Notes: generated by a model not told the origin, from the sequence alone. Numbered from the stretch's first letter, positions 50,964-63,097 are shown. The stretch is 64,000 nt of DNA from Volvox africanus (GCA_030268105.1 BSDZ01000080.1:4961501-5025500), one strand, 5' to 3'. Numbers and translations: made by a program.

Positions 50964-52350
50964 AGCAAGATTAGAGGAGTGGAAGCAGGAGGGCGGCCGA
51001 GAGGTCAAAGAAGATCTGGAGCATCAAGTGATGTAAATTTTGGACGTATCGAAAAGTTTGTTGTTGATAGCAGCGATGTGCAGAGCACCACCTCACAGAG
51101 ACCGATGAAGTAGAAACATCAGAAGTGGGCGCAGCGTGGGCCCTCCAGGGAGGGGGGCCATATGCAATAGGCACCAGGGGTGCTCGGGAGGTCAGCAGTG
51201 TACGTTGCAGTAGGAAGCTTTCTAGCCCAATGGGATGTTTACGGTATCCAGCATAGGCGGATGGCGTAGTCTTGAGAGAGAGCAGGAAGGGGATCTCTAT
51301 GCACGGCCCGGAATTATCGGCAGGTTGTGACATGCGACGAGCAGGCTCAGGAGTATTGATGATGGGAAGGTAAATGAGTTGCGCATCGTCGCACGTGCAT
51401 GCGTTTGAATTAGTGTGTTTTGAGTAAACAAGAGGGAAGAAGTAGGTACAAATTCAACGTTGAAGATATGTGCATATAAATGCACATGGGCTCGTCACTG
51501 GAAACGCTCGAGGTTTGAAGTTGCCAGGCTGACATGCCGTGCGGTACTAGGATTGCAGTCCAGACAAAGCACACCTGAGAGACGGCGTGGCAGGAGCCCG
51601 TGTCTGCTGGGCCTATTTAAGAGATAGGCAGGATCAATCCAGTCCTGAAGGGACGGGGCGACCTCTTCCTGTCGCGGCCTGCAAGCCCGCCCGCGGATTA
51701 CCTATCGCGTTGTGGTGGCCTCCTGGCGGCTTCAGTCGTTGGCAGCTCAGAACGCGCTAGCTGTTTTGGAACAAAGACAGGCTAGGAACGGGACGCTCCC
51801 CATGTTGGACGCCAAGAAGCTCAACACCAGACCAGTGCAGCTTCATTTCGCGTGGACAATACACATCGCTCATCCCCGCATGACTAAGTTCGAAACCGTG
51901 CAACCTTGTACCGATATAATTCTCGTCGCAACCCTGAGTTATACTGGGATCTGGCTTTTATAGATGATCACATATGCACACGAACAGGACACTCGCCCGA
52001 AAACGCTTGTTTGTGCTGTTCGTTCGTGCCGTACTTAATGATTGTGTCTTACTTCATTACCTTCCAGGCCCCTCCAGTACCTTTCCAGGAAACTTACAGA
52101 GTTGTAGGTTATTGCACTGCGAATCGCAAGCGCAGCTCCTATCACCACGGCCTCGGCCGGACAGTCCACAGTTACTTCCGGGACGGACGATCTATGTAAA
52201 ACAGACACCATCGGTGTTCTCTTCTAGGTCTTCATATAATGAATTAGCTCATGGAGTATATGTGAAGCACACTGCATAACAACCCGCATAGCAAGCACGG
52301 GCATCTATTTCAGGCGGGCAACGGGATTGGAAGTCTAGTCCTACTGTGCC
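50964..52350. other. Intergenic region between UBX and HEN1 genes
   Basis: The start is the UBX gene's 3' untranslated region to about 51050. The remainder includes the HEN1 promoter and leader. No coding exon, RNA gene or repeat was recognised. Confidence 0.45.
51032..51036 (+). terminator. Putative poly(A) signal of the UBX gene
   Basis: TGTAA, 69 bases after the stop codon. Confidence 0.6.
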
Positions 52351-55300
52351 ATGGCGCAACAACAGAACCCAAAAGTTTTAATCAATCAGTTTTATCAACG
52401 TGCGAAGGCGCCCCAACCGAGCTACGAGTTCATCCTTGCGCCTGTGGAGGGCCAAGATACCCGGTTCCTGTGCACGTTGACTTTGCCGGCGGTTACGGTC
52501 GAAGGCGAAACGCCTTCTGAGCAGATATTCCAGGAAGAAGGCCGATCCAAGAAGGCAGCACAGGTGTGGAGGAGCGATGGGAATCCGACAACGCGGCGGT
52601 CCTTGTACTGTTGGCCAGGCCGAGTCTTTGACCGCTTCTTTCTGTTAACGAGTTGTCCCAAGTGATGTGAATGTCGTCAATCAGGCTATCATTATGCGCT
52701 GTCAAAGTCCGCTGCATTTCGACGCGCTGGGTTAGACCTCCCCGGCGCAAAGATTTGGGTCAAGGGTTGCTTGTACGCGCCCTGAGGATTGAGGAAAGGA
52801 ACACAATTAAACACGCTAATTGCTGCAGCAGCTGCTATTGGAACAGAGCCTGAACAGCTCTCGCGTAATTGCGACCCGTGGGTCTCTTATATTTGCGTCA
52901 AGCAGGGACTTCCATCACAACCTCCTCGGCTTCACGCCTTCCTGTCAGTGAACAAAGCCCGCTGAAAATTTTGCGTTTTTGGAGTCAGTGGGTACGCACA
53001 CTTGCCTATATGGACTAACTTGCTAGGGACTTTAACACAGCTTTCGATACCGAATACAAAGAAACCAAGCAAGGTTCTGTTGGCAGCCCCGCACTGGCAG
53101 ATGGCTCCTTGCCACTCCGCCCGCTGCATGCCCAGCCCGCCCGTGTTTGCTCCCTGGCAGGATGCCGCTGCGGCGACGGCCTTCAAATTCTTGTCGGAGC
53201 AGCCAGTGTACGGCAGCCTGAAGCCGTACGAGGCATCCCTACTACGCACGCTTGCTACTCGGGTGCTGAGCCCGCAGGTGCGGGATGGTTGAGGAGGGAG
53301 CGTGAGCGGGGCACCCCCACTGGAAGTGGGGATGGCTTACGGCATACAGTGGTGGTGGTGGTGGTGGTGGTTCCACAAGCGTAGTCCCGGAGCCCTGGGG
53401 AGGGGCCATATCATTGTTTCGTGAGCAGTGGCGAAGGGAGCGAAGGAAGCGAACAATGGTGGTCCGTTCCGGACCCACTTGGCGCCGAGCAGAGCTTGAG
53501 CTGAATACAGCCATATATGTGTGCAAGACATGCCACGTACCCCGTTCAGGGCTTGTACCGGGATCCGGAGATGCATGGAGCCGCCACAGCTGCAGCAGCC
53601 TATTTGGACGGATATCTGCCACTGGCGGCCCTGCTGCATAGCCGAATCCTGCGCGGCTGGGCAAAAGAGTACGGAAAGTCGGTCGGTGCTGATCTGGCTG
53701 CGGATCCCATGGCCTTGGTCGACTTCATTCGACGGGAGCTGACGGCTCAGGCGGCGGCGGGTGTATCACCCGGGGCGGCGGCCGCGGCGGAGGTGGAGGG
53801 CGCCGTGAGTGCGGCCCTCCAGATGAAGCAGCAGCAGGATCTCGCGGCGGTGGCGGTACGCGCCGCCGCTGAGGGCTCTGCGGCTGGTGCTGCAGCGGCG
53901 TTAGGTCTGGGTCTGGGCCCCAGCGGGTTGTGTGTACGGCTGCCTCAGGAATCTTTGGAGGCGGTCCCTCCTGGAGCCATCCATCAGGAGGTGGACTCGT
54001 CCGTAGAGGCGGCCGGGGGCATGGCCACGGTGGTGGTCATACCCGCGGACAGCAGGTGGGTTGGGAGGGAGATGCGCGGAGACCAGGGACCTGTCCGTGC
54101 GCGCCAACACTCACGCCCCGGCATCTGAGTTGGCGCACGTCTAGCGTCGCCAAGCAGCCGGTATGCCGGCTCCGGAACCCAATCATCTTGCATGAAGATA
54201 CGACTCCATGATCATACCGCACCCGGGGTGCGCTGGGTGAGCTGGGCAAGGAACAAAAGCACATTGTCTTTGCCCCCGCCCCTGCCCCACCCCGATCGCG
54301 TGACCCGCAGTCTGGCGCTTCGCGAAGAGTCCGTTCCCGCGCACGGCTGCCTGCTGTCACGAGTTTCGGAGCTGCTGGCCTGCCCCTCGCCGCACCACGT
54401 AATGCAATGGGGCCGTGTGGGGCACAAGGTCTCCGTCATGACCGACCCGCGGGTCGCCGCGGCTGTGGCAAGGGCGACGCTGACCCAACCCGCAACAGCG
54501 CCCAAAGAGCCACAAGCGGTCGGGAAAGGTCGGGAGCGTTCGAGTTTGTTGCGCGTTGGGGATTACGTTCCGGCTTCCTTAAATAATGAGTGAGAGGCTT
54601 ACGTAATCACAAATCCGGTGTGCAGTCTGCCGTTGACCGTTTAAATGCCGCGTGGCACTGCGTGGGGCACGAATCTTTTCACCGCGTCCCGCTCCCCCGG
54701 CCCCATTCGCACTGCTCCTCATTCCAGGCGGTGCGGCGCTAATTTGCTACTTGTGTGTGTATGGGCTTCCTCGACCCCCCCCCCGCCCACTGTGTTGTGT
54801 TGGAGATTTTTTCCACGCTTCCACGTCCATTACCCTCGTCCGGCAGAGTTTGGACTCGCTGGAGTTGGCCCGACCACGTCTGAAGGGACCACCAACATGG
54901 CCCGGTCGGCTGCGGGCTCCGTCGGGCGACCCGGAGGCGGCGGCAGCGGGGCGGAGGATAACCTGCTGCCCGCGGAGTCGGAATCGGAGGCGGCGTCCGC
55001 GCCGGCCGGTGTCTCGGAACCCTGGTTTGCGCAACCGCCGCCACCACCACAGCCTCGTTCTTGCCAGCCAGCTACCCCAGGATCCGCCGCCGGGATCTCC
55101 ACCTCTGCCACGTCGGATCAGTCGATTTGCCGGCCGCCAGCCGCCAGCCGGGGAAAGGGGGACGTGACGGAGGGCGGGGTGTTGCATGATCGGGCACCCA
55201 GCGGGCTAGCGCCAGCGGGTGCCAGTGCTGGCAGCGGCGATGTCGACGTCATTGGGTCCATAATGTTCATGCAGCCACCGTCTTCGTCCGCGCCGTACCG

Positions 55301-58300
55301 GGTAGACTCAACTCTAACACTTGCCGTGCAGCGGGGCCCGGCGGCCATGGACTGGGAGGCGGATGGCCAGAATGAAGGTGTATGTGTGTTTGTGTGTATG
55401 TGCGGGGTGGGGTTTAGGGCGGGGAAGAGGGTGGATCTCAGCAAGGAGGATCCGGGAAAGGGGACTGGGCCGTCACTGCGGCATGTTTACCCGGGGTATG
55501 ATGGGGCCACTTGTCAGGTGTGTATGTGTGTGTGTAGGGGGGAGGGGAGGGGAGGGGAGGAGAGGGGAGGCCGAGATAGTGCTCCCTTGGCACCTGTTGT
55601 CTATGCACCAGCGTGTGACATTTTTGAGTTGGTATAGTCCACCCCGACGCCTGCGTCCTCGTCCTCATCTGCGGTCGTGTATGAGCGGGGGGATGAGCTG
55701 TCGTGGAGCTACTTCAAGATAGGGCCCATCATCAGTATTCGGCCGTACGACTATGTGAGAAGATGAAGCCCGAATACCCTTACGTCCGCACCGTGCACCT
55801 TGTCTCCTGACGTGTCACTAGATATTTCCCCCTCCCCTCTCCCCGCACGATCGCTCGCTCCCGGCAGTCCGGGGTCCCGAGCACATCTCTGCACCAGCTG
55901 CAGGGCCCACCACCGCCACCACTGGTGGTGGAGGCGGAGGGCGGCACGGCGGGGTTTCCCGGGGCGGGCGGGGCGCATACCCGCACGACAGCCGACAGCG
56001 CGGTGAGCCACATCACGGCGGTGGCCCCGCACCCACTGCCACCGCGGCCGCCGGGGGGAGTACCCGGCCGGGAGGAGGGGGAGGAGGGGGGGCTGGCGGC
56101 GGCGGGGCAGCAACGTCAGGGTTGCCGACATTGTCAACCAAGCTGCGCGACGGCGGTGCGGGTCACAGCGGCAGGAACAATGCGGCTGGTAGCCCCCGCC
56201 ACGCCAACATCCATCCATTCATCACCGCTGTCCCCGAACCCTCCCTGTACTCCAAGCTGCTGCTGCCGCCATTGTCACCACACGCGCCAAGCCGCCGTGT
56301 CGCCGACGCGGGGGCGGTGGCAGATTCGCCCCGATTGGCGTCCCTTCGCAACGCCGACGCCGCGGCCGCCTCGCACTCCGCCGGGACCAGTAGCGGACGC
56401 GTCAGCGGAAACGGCAGCTCCATTTCCGCGCTTCCGTACAGCTTCGCCGGTGAGCAGCTCAACGCCCGCGCAACCTGGCTAGCAGGCAAGCCAGTGTACG
56501 GCGACGCCGTCGCGACCACCTGCCGGCAGAGTCCCACCCCCCAAACCCGTAAGAACCATCACGTAATGAAGTGGCGGAACTACAGCTCGACGGACGAGGT
56601 GCGCACCGCCAGCGCCATGGCCCCCGCCGCGGCCTACGTGCGAGCTGTCCACGCGCCGCTGCTGCTGCGGGGCCTGCCCGCGGAGTTCCGGGGCCCGGCC
56701 TCCTGGGTGGGGCCGTTGCCGCGGCAGCTGCTGGACAGCTACGTGGCGGCGCACTCTCCCGCCGCCACAATCACATCCCTGGAGCTGCTCGTACCAGATG
56801 TGGACCTGCCGGGGGAGGGGGTGGCGGAACTGGCGGGAACCACCTTTCTGGGACTACCGTACAAGGTCACCGCGGGTGGGCTCATTGAAACAGGGGGGAG
56901 GAAGGGGCATTTAATACGGGGTTTCGGATCATGGCGATGTTGTTTGTGGAGGGGTTTTTGTTCTGTTGGTTGGATGGGTGGTTGGGTGCATAACGGTATC
57001 TCGGGTCGTCTGGAACGAGATTGGCTCCGGTTGATTTTGTCGTAAGTTGGCGATTGCGGACTTGGGCTGTACGGGCTGAGCCAAACCGCCACAGACCGCG
57101 AAACGTAATATTGATATTGCGGCCGCTGCGGCCCCTGCATCCCCCCCTTTTTAGGCCATCACCTTGCGGTCATGGACTCGACCCCCCCTCCTGGAGTCAG
57201 CATGCCCTGCTTATGTTCCCCTTCCCCCAGTACCAGTCCCACCGCTTCCATTTCTTCAAAGGGAAACTGATCTGGATCTCTCCCTGGCCGCTGCCCGCTG
57301 CCCGCTTCCCCCCCCTTTCGCGCACCCCTGCCCAGGTCCTGGCCCCTTGGAGGTGGTGGCGCAGCAGGCTGCTCTGTCCGCCCTGCTTAAGCTGCAGAGC
57401 CTGGACGCGGCCTGCCTGAGGGGAACTGTAACACCGGAGCAGCTGACGGAGCAGCAGCCGGGAGCAGCGACCCGCCCAGGTGCAGATGGGACCGCTGTAC
57501 GGGGGTCTGGCGGGGGCGGGGAGGCGGGGGAAGGGCGGGAGGAGTAAAGGGTGCTTTCTTGGTTCGTCGCGCTGTGTGCATTTGGCCGTGTTGGGTTTCA
57601 CCGTGCCGTCACCGGAAAGGCATGAGAGGCCATTTTCCCATGTGCGAAGATGTAGATGTGAGATGTTTACAAGATGTAAGAATGTACGAGGACGTACGAA
57701 TATTCCCCCTTAGTAATACCCGTAAGGCATGTGCCCTGCTGCTTACCCGGAATGTCACAGCTGCTGCAGCTTCCTCGCCTGTGCGAGCAACGGCTGCTTC
57801 TGTGGCGGCAGCGGCGGAGGCTTCGAAAATCATGCCGGCGGCGGCGGCAGATCCTGGCAACGTGGACGCGGCGGCGGTGCCGATGGATGTGGATGTGGAT
57901 GTGGATGTGGAGGTGCTGGACACAGGGCTGGCGCATGCAAGGCAGCCGCAGGAGGGGTCCATGGTCAAGGTACGCATATAAATGTCCTAAAAAGGCAATG
58001 TTGGGGGGCAGAGCTCGATTCGCGGCTGTGCGAGATAGGCCCCGACGTCCCGCTGGGGCTTCCCCATGCTGGCGGGGAGGGGGTTTAGTTGGGTGATGCC
58101 GTTGCTGCTTACACATGCGGTTGGGGGAAGCCGACTGTATGTGCCACGACGGCGGACATTTCTCGCTAATCTCGGGGACTTCGCAAGATGTGCCGTATAC
58201 CACACTGTCCATTAGGACGATCTTACAAAAGTGTACAACGCCTTTGGGAGGGCCCGAGCATTCCCTGTACGAGAGCGCGCGGGTGAGACCGCCCGGAAGG

Positions 58301-61300
58301 TGGAGGGTCCCCGTAGCCACCTGGTGTATGTGGATGCCTGGGGCGCAGCCACATGCTTGCAATGGCCCCTGCTGCTGCGGATTTGTTTTTAGCCGCAGAA
58401 GGGCATCTGCGGGGGGGAGGGGGGCTCCGAGGTCTGTGGAGGACTTCTGATGATATGGTGTGTGTCCCTCAATCATGGCATCTGACCTCTCTGGACGCAT
58501 CAAGGTCGCAAGGCTCGCAATCTGCTCCGCAACCAACCACGTGAAGGCCGGAATCTGTCTGTCCGTAACCCTGTTCGTCAGTCAAAATCTACCCATCACC
58601 GTGCACCGCGGCCTATGCGGCTCGTCCACAATGCAGACACCCCTTCCCTCTTGAGAGCTCGCTCTCCAGCGGCCCCCACCCAAGGTAATGGCCCCAAACT
58701 CCTCTCATCCCCAGATCGCATACACCGTCTCCCTGCCGCCGGAGGCCGTCACAGAGGCGAGGACGGGGCCGCGCACAGACGCCGGGCCCGGGGAGGGCGG
58801 GGACGGCGAAGGGTCCGGCGGCCCCGTGGTTCTGGAGCAACACCCCACGCTGACTCTGGTCGTCGGAGCAGGGGGGGCCCCAGCCGTACCGCATGTCGTC
58901 GACCAGGCTATACGGCAGCTGCGAGTGGGTGGATCTGCACGATGCAGGTGAGTGGCGTGTAGCAAGAGGAGCAAGAGGAGGAGGGAGGCCGTCTGGGGGA
59001 GGCAAGGGTAAGTGTGGCTTTGTGGAACTCCCCCAGGGGCTGATGGGGGAGTTAGGGTTTTAGGGTTTTAGGGTTAAGCTGCTCGCCTGACTGCCCCTGA
59101 CATCCAAACTCATCTCCCCCTTTCGGAGGCTGCTGACCTCCCTGGAGGGTTACGACGTAGTGGGGGGTGGCTTCCCCATGGTGGACGCCGTCGTAGAGCT
59201 GAAGCTGCTGCACGCCAGCTTACCAGTGGTGGATGGGAGGGCAGCAGGTGGAGGGGGTCCGGCGCTATTCACACCGCCCCTTGGGCAGCAGCGCATGGAG
59301 GTGAGCCCGCGCCACGCGTTACGTCCTGTTGAGCTTGGCTCGTTGGTTGGTGGTTTCAAGAGATGTGTTTATATGTATAGTGTGCATTGGGGTCAGTCAG
59401 TATCGGTTAGGCCTGGCTCGCGTGCGTTACTTACTTCCAGAGACGCATGCAGCTGCCCCCTGCATCGCCTCCCCGAACAACGCCAAACACCGCTCGGGGG
59501 AACCTCCATCCGCTGTCGCCTCCAGGCTGTGGCGGCATTGCTTCGGCGGGAGGATGTCGGCACGCTGGTGGACCTGGGTAGGCGGGAAAAGGGGACGAGT
59601 GACGCTGGGGGAATGGCGGGAGGGGGCTTTTACAGCGGGTCGTACGTACACTTGCACGACCCCACAGCGCCTTACCGCATGTTTCACTCTCTGAGTTCAC
59701 GCCTCGACCTCACTCACACACGTATCAGAGCAAACACAAACACACACACGCCTACCCCCTCGCTCCCAGGCTGTGGCGAGTGCAGGCTGATGGAGGGGTT
59801 GCTGCTGGGTCGGCACGGGGTGGACTGCGGGGGTCCCCTGCGCAGGATGGTGGGACTGGACATAAGCCAGAAGGCGCTGGCGGGGGGGGCCAGGAGGTTG
59901 GGCAAGATGGCGGCGGCGGCGGCGGAGGTGAAGCATCTGCCCCTAAGGGGCGAGGTACGTCGTTATGCATTGACGTATGTGTGTTAGTGCTTATGCTCAC
60001 GAGGTGTATGTGTATGTGTGTGTGTGTGTTTGTCAGCTACGGTAGGGGTTGAAAAAACGCCACGACGACGTCGCCGGAGAGGGCTACTGCATTCCTCGCT
60101 GTCGCTTGTGCCAACCTGCCGAACCCCCAGGAGTCGGTTCCCCAGCCCGTGGAGGTGGTTCTATATCGGGGCAGCGCTATGAGCCCAGCTATCGCCCGGG
60201 AGGCGGCGGCGGCGGCAGCGGTGGCCGCGGCGGGGGAGCGGGAGCAGGGATGGGCGGCTAAGAGTACCGACGGCGGCACCAATCCATGGGTCGATCTGCG
60301 CGGCTGTGACGCTGTAGCCATGGTGGAGGTGGTGGAGCATCTGGACCCTGAGCCGCTGCAGTGAGTGGGCGATGCGCGGAGCAACCGCAACCGAGGGGCA
60401 GGGGCAGGGGCAGGGGCAGGGGCAGGGGCAGGGGCAGGGGCAGGGGCAGGGGCAGGGGCAGGGGCAGGGGCAGGGGCAGGGGCAGCCCGAAGCATGCCCC
60501 ACATTCACATTTGTGTCGTACTGGGCTCCTCGTCCGGCTGGCAGGCTGGTTGGGCCCTGCGTCTTGGGCGGCCTTCGCCCTCGCCTGGTGCTGGTGACAA
60601 CACCCAATTGGGAATACAACGCAGTCATGAGGACTTGCGAGCAGCGGGCAGCAGCGCCGCGAAACACTAAGAACAGCAAGGGCGGCCCGGGGGCCCCGTC
60701 CCTCGGTGGTGGCCAGTGGCCGGGGGCCCCCGACCGCGAGGGTCTGCCCATGCGTTGCGGTGACCACCGCTTCGAGTGGAGCCGGGAGGAGTTCCGGAGC
60801 TGGGCCCATGGGCTGGCGACCACCTGGGGTTATGAGTTGACTTTTGAGGGCGTCGGCCGCGCCAATGACGAGCGGGCTGCGCTGCAGGCACTCGGCTGTG
60901 ACGACGTGGGGGAGGCCACACAGATGGCGGTGTTCCGCCGCGTGCACGAGGGGGAGCGGGGGCTAGAGGCTTCAGATGGCGAGCAGAGGGGGGGTGAAAT
61001 GGGGCAGGGGGAGGGCTGGGAGCTGGTGTGGGGTCCGTCCTTGGTGGCGGCTCCAAGGGAGGAGTACGAGGAGGCGGAAGCGGAGATTGAGGCGGAGGCG
61101 GCGGGGCGGCAGATGGCGGGCACGGGCGAGGGCGGGCTCCGGCTGCAGATGTCCGCGCCGTCGACGGCGGGGGCAGCCACTGCGGGCGGGAAGCGGATCA
61201 GCCGGGAGGTGGAGGGCGCAGCGTCGGAGGCAGCAGGTGGGGCGTGCGTCCGCGCTGTTGCCGATTGAGTTGCGGTGCCAGCGGGGCGGAGGTTTGGAAG

Positions 61301-61961
61301 GCATTCAGCTGACCCCGCCCACCGGCCTGCTGCCGCTAGATGAGGGTGAGAGGGGCCCTTCGGAGAGAAGCCTAAGTAAGCTAGGGGTAGGGGTAGGGGT
61401 AGGAAGGGTACGAAGTGAAGGCCGCCGGGCTAGGTAGGTCAGGTCGGGGAGGGGGAGCGGAGAGGGACCAGCGCCCGGCGCCAATGTTGCTATTCGCCGC
61501 TACTGCCGCTGCCACTTGAAAAGGATTGCTGCGGAACGCAGACGTTCAGGGCAATTGCTGCAGTGAGGCCCTAGGTGTTGGAGAGGAAAGCCGTCATGCC
61601 CCTGCCGCTGGGAAATGCCGTACGACCTTATTTCCCATTCTTGAGGTCTTCTAAGGGTAGGCGACAATCATCCTCAACACGGCGTTCATCCCCACCGGCG
61701 CGCTGCCCCTGTCTCACCCTGCACCTCTTCGCAGGTAGTGGGTTCACAGGTGACGGCAGCAGAGTACCTGGGGGCTCCGCGGGAAGAGGTATGGAAGCAG
61801 CCCAACCGGCGAAACGTCGGGCTGCTGGGAGAGGGGCTCACCCGGTGCCGGCAATCACCCTGGGAGAAGGGGCGGAGCCGCCCGAGCCCCGCCCTTCCTC
61901 CAGCGGTGACCGGGTGGTCCCGGATCCCCACCCCGATCCGGCCGGTGTAGATGTGTTTTAA
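52351..61961 (+). CDS. HEN1: HEN1 small-RNA 2'-O-methyltransferase
   Basis: HEN1 methylates the 2'-OH of the 3' nucleotide of small RNAs and protects them from tailing and decay. Secure exons: 52351-52563 and 53161-53277 (dsRNA-binding domain, start MAQQQNPKVLINQFYQ), 53550-54055, 54311 to about 54530, about 54850-55379, 55638-55754, about 58715-58945 (PPIase-like domain, AYTVSLPPEAV), about 59131-59298 (FTPPLGQQRME), about 59524-59578, about 59770-59952, about 60130-60360, 60542 to about 61239, and 61735-61961. The methyltransferase is unmistakable. Motif I DLGCGEC forms across an intron, and GLDISQKAL follows. VEVVEHLD supplies the two Glu and one His metal ligands, LVTTPNWEYN follows, and DHRFEWSREEFRSWA carries the second metal His. 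This DHxFEWTRxxFxxW block is specific to HEN1. The plant-like length and N-terminal dsRBD point to double-stranded miRNA/siRNA duplex substrates rather than animal piRNAs. Exons between 55,860 and 58,700 are not resolved. Confidence 0.9.
53344..53370. repeat. (TGG)n microsatellite in a HEN1 intron
   Basis: About seven or eight TGG units lie between the second and third HEN1 exons. The open frames they create (poly-Val or poly-His) are not coding. Confidence 0.8.
59051..59076. repeat. Interstitial TTTTAGGG telomere-type repeat
   Basis: Two full TTTTAGGG units flanked by partial units (TTAGGG before, TTAAG after) lie in an intron of HEN1, just upstream of the FTPPLGQQRME exon. TTTTAGGG is the Chlamydomonas-type telomere unit. 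A run this short may be chance or a repair scar. Confidence 0.6.
60395..60484. repeat. (GGGGCA)15 hexanucleotide microsatellite in a HEN1 intron
   Basis: Fifteen perfect GGGGCA units fill half of the 181-base intron (60361-60541) that splits the HEN1 catalytic domain between HLDPEPLQ and LVGPCVL. Donor GTGAGT and acceptor GGCAG flank it and restore the reading frame, so the Gly-Ala, Gly-Gln and Gly-Arg repeat frames it creates are intronic. G4-type folding of the sense transcript is plausible. Confidence 0.95.
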
Positions 61962-62622
61962 GGGCCTGAGTGAGGAATGGTAAGCGTTAGGCATGCTGTG
62001 GGCTTTTTTGGCATCTCGCCCAGTGGGGGAAGGGAGGAGGTTAGCGACTTTTTGGCCAGGCGGAAGCGTGTGACCACCAGGAGTCCCAATAATGACCGCC
62101 ACCCAAACGGGGGTGCGATGTAGTCGCCATGATTTGAGGGGTCAACGTGATGTGTTGAGTGGAGAGATGGATTAAGCCGTTTGGCTCCGCATTTTCGTCG
62201 ACTGATGTGTCACAATGCAGAGTCACAAGGAGGGGGATGTGGTGTTTCGAGTCCTCTGATTCTGAGGCGTCCGTTGGGTTGAGGATGGGATGGGCCAGAC
62301 CCACACCGACCCGTCAAGAGTGCCTCTGTGGCTTTGGGCGCATGACGGCGCGGTGTCATGTTGAATGGGCCCTGTTGGATTATAAGCGGTGTAAACGATA
62401 ATAGTGCAGATGCAGGGTCCTTCAAGGGGGGTACCTGTTTGGTCGGGGGGAGGGTACTCGTAAGCCCAACAGCAGTCGCTGCTGCACCAGAGAGAGAGCT
62501 GCAGATACCATCACCATCACCACCGACACTGACGTCACCGCTGCTGCGGCCATGGAAACCAACATATCGCACGTACGAATGTACGATAACATTAGTCCCG
62601 TGGTGTCGTTGTTGCGTGCCAC
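61962..62622. other. HEN1 3' untranslated region up to the bacterial junction
   Basis: No gene is recognised. Composition still looks algal (GC-rich words, CATCACCATCACC, GCTGCTGCGGCC) up to about 62,580. Then a short transition leads to AT-rich bacterial sequence at 62,623. The TGTAA at 62390 is the likely end of the HEN1 transcript, leaving about 220 bases between that gene and the junction. Confidence 0.6.
62390..62394 (+). terminator. Putative poly(A) signal of HEN1
   Basis: TGTAA about 430 bases after the stop codon, and the last algal feature before the bacterial-type DNA. Confidence 0.55.
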
Positions 62623-62923
62623 TTAATTTATTATTCCCATAATGTCAGAGTTTTTCATGATAATGAATTCCTGTCCATTCACTTTGACTTCGGTCCCACC
62701 CCATTTACCATAAAGTATTTTATCTCCTACTTTTACATCAAGAGGAATAATATTACCGTCTTTGTCGTTAGCTCCTTTACCAACTGCAATAACCTTTCCC
62801 TGCATAGGTTTTTCTTTGGCAGTATCAGGAATAATTATACCTCCCAAGAGTTTTCTCTTCTTGATCCATAGGTTTAATCGCAACACGATCATGCAATGGT
62901 GTAAAATTTATTTTGAACCTCAT
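62623..62923 (-). pseudogene. groES: Rickettsia-like groES (Hsp10 co-chaperonin), frameshifted
   Basis: GroES caps the GroEL chaperonin ring. From the ATG at 62923 the frame gives an N-terminus with [10 protein letters not shown], typical of GroES. The frame is lost within 62841-62850 by what looks like one extra base, and continues in another frame with [16 protein letters not shown] (mobile loop and signature), [22 protein letters not shown] and a final SDIMGIIN at the stop. Both halves match one Rickettsiales-type Hsp10 of about 95 residues; the break falls just before the mobile loop. Downstream of the stop the DNA turns algal at once, so the groEL that normally follows groES is missing. 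AT content and codon use differ sharply from all other genes in the window. It is a pseudogene if the base is real; a sequencing error in low-coverage endosymbiont DNA is the alternative. Confidence 0.88.
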
Positions 62924-62978
62924 TAATTTAATTTAACCAAAACCGCTTAGCTTTAGCTGGCACTAGGCTTGTGCTGTT

Positions 62979-63007
62979 TATATATGCTATAAAGATAATA
63001 TTTCAAG
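62979..63007 (-). promoter_or_regulatory. Sigma-32-like heat-shock promoter of groES
   Basis: On the minus strand CTTGAAA (63001-63007) is followed after 14 bases by CATATATA (62979-62986), about 55 bases ahead of the groES start. CTTGAAA equals the -35 consensus of bacterial sigma-32 promoters. The -10 is only partly like CCCCATNT. It is a bacterial-type element with no expected function in an algal nucleus. Confidence 0.5.
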
Positions 63008-63097
63008 CACTTGTAAAAACCTTTTTTAAAAATAATTTTTCATACTCAGTTTTGTAAAATCCTAGTACTTAGTACCGATGATTTACCAAATTTTGCC

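Noticed and set aside
59051..59076. Chromosome end
   Set aside because: The telomere-type run is only about 20 bases, lies inside an intron and is followed by intact coding exons.
60361..60670. Open frames with Gly-Ala, Gly-Gln and Gly-Arg dipeptide repeats
   Set aside because: They arise from the (GGGGCA)15 repeat, which lies between a good GTGAGT donor and GCAG acceptor. Removing it restores the HEN1 reading frame.
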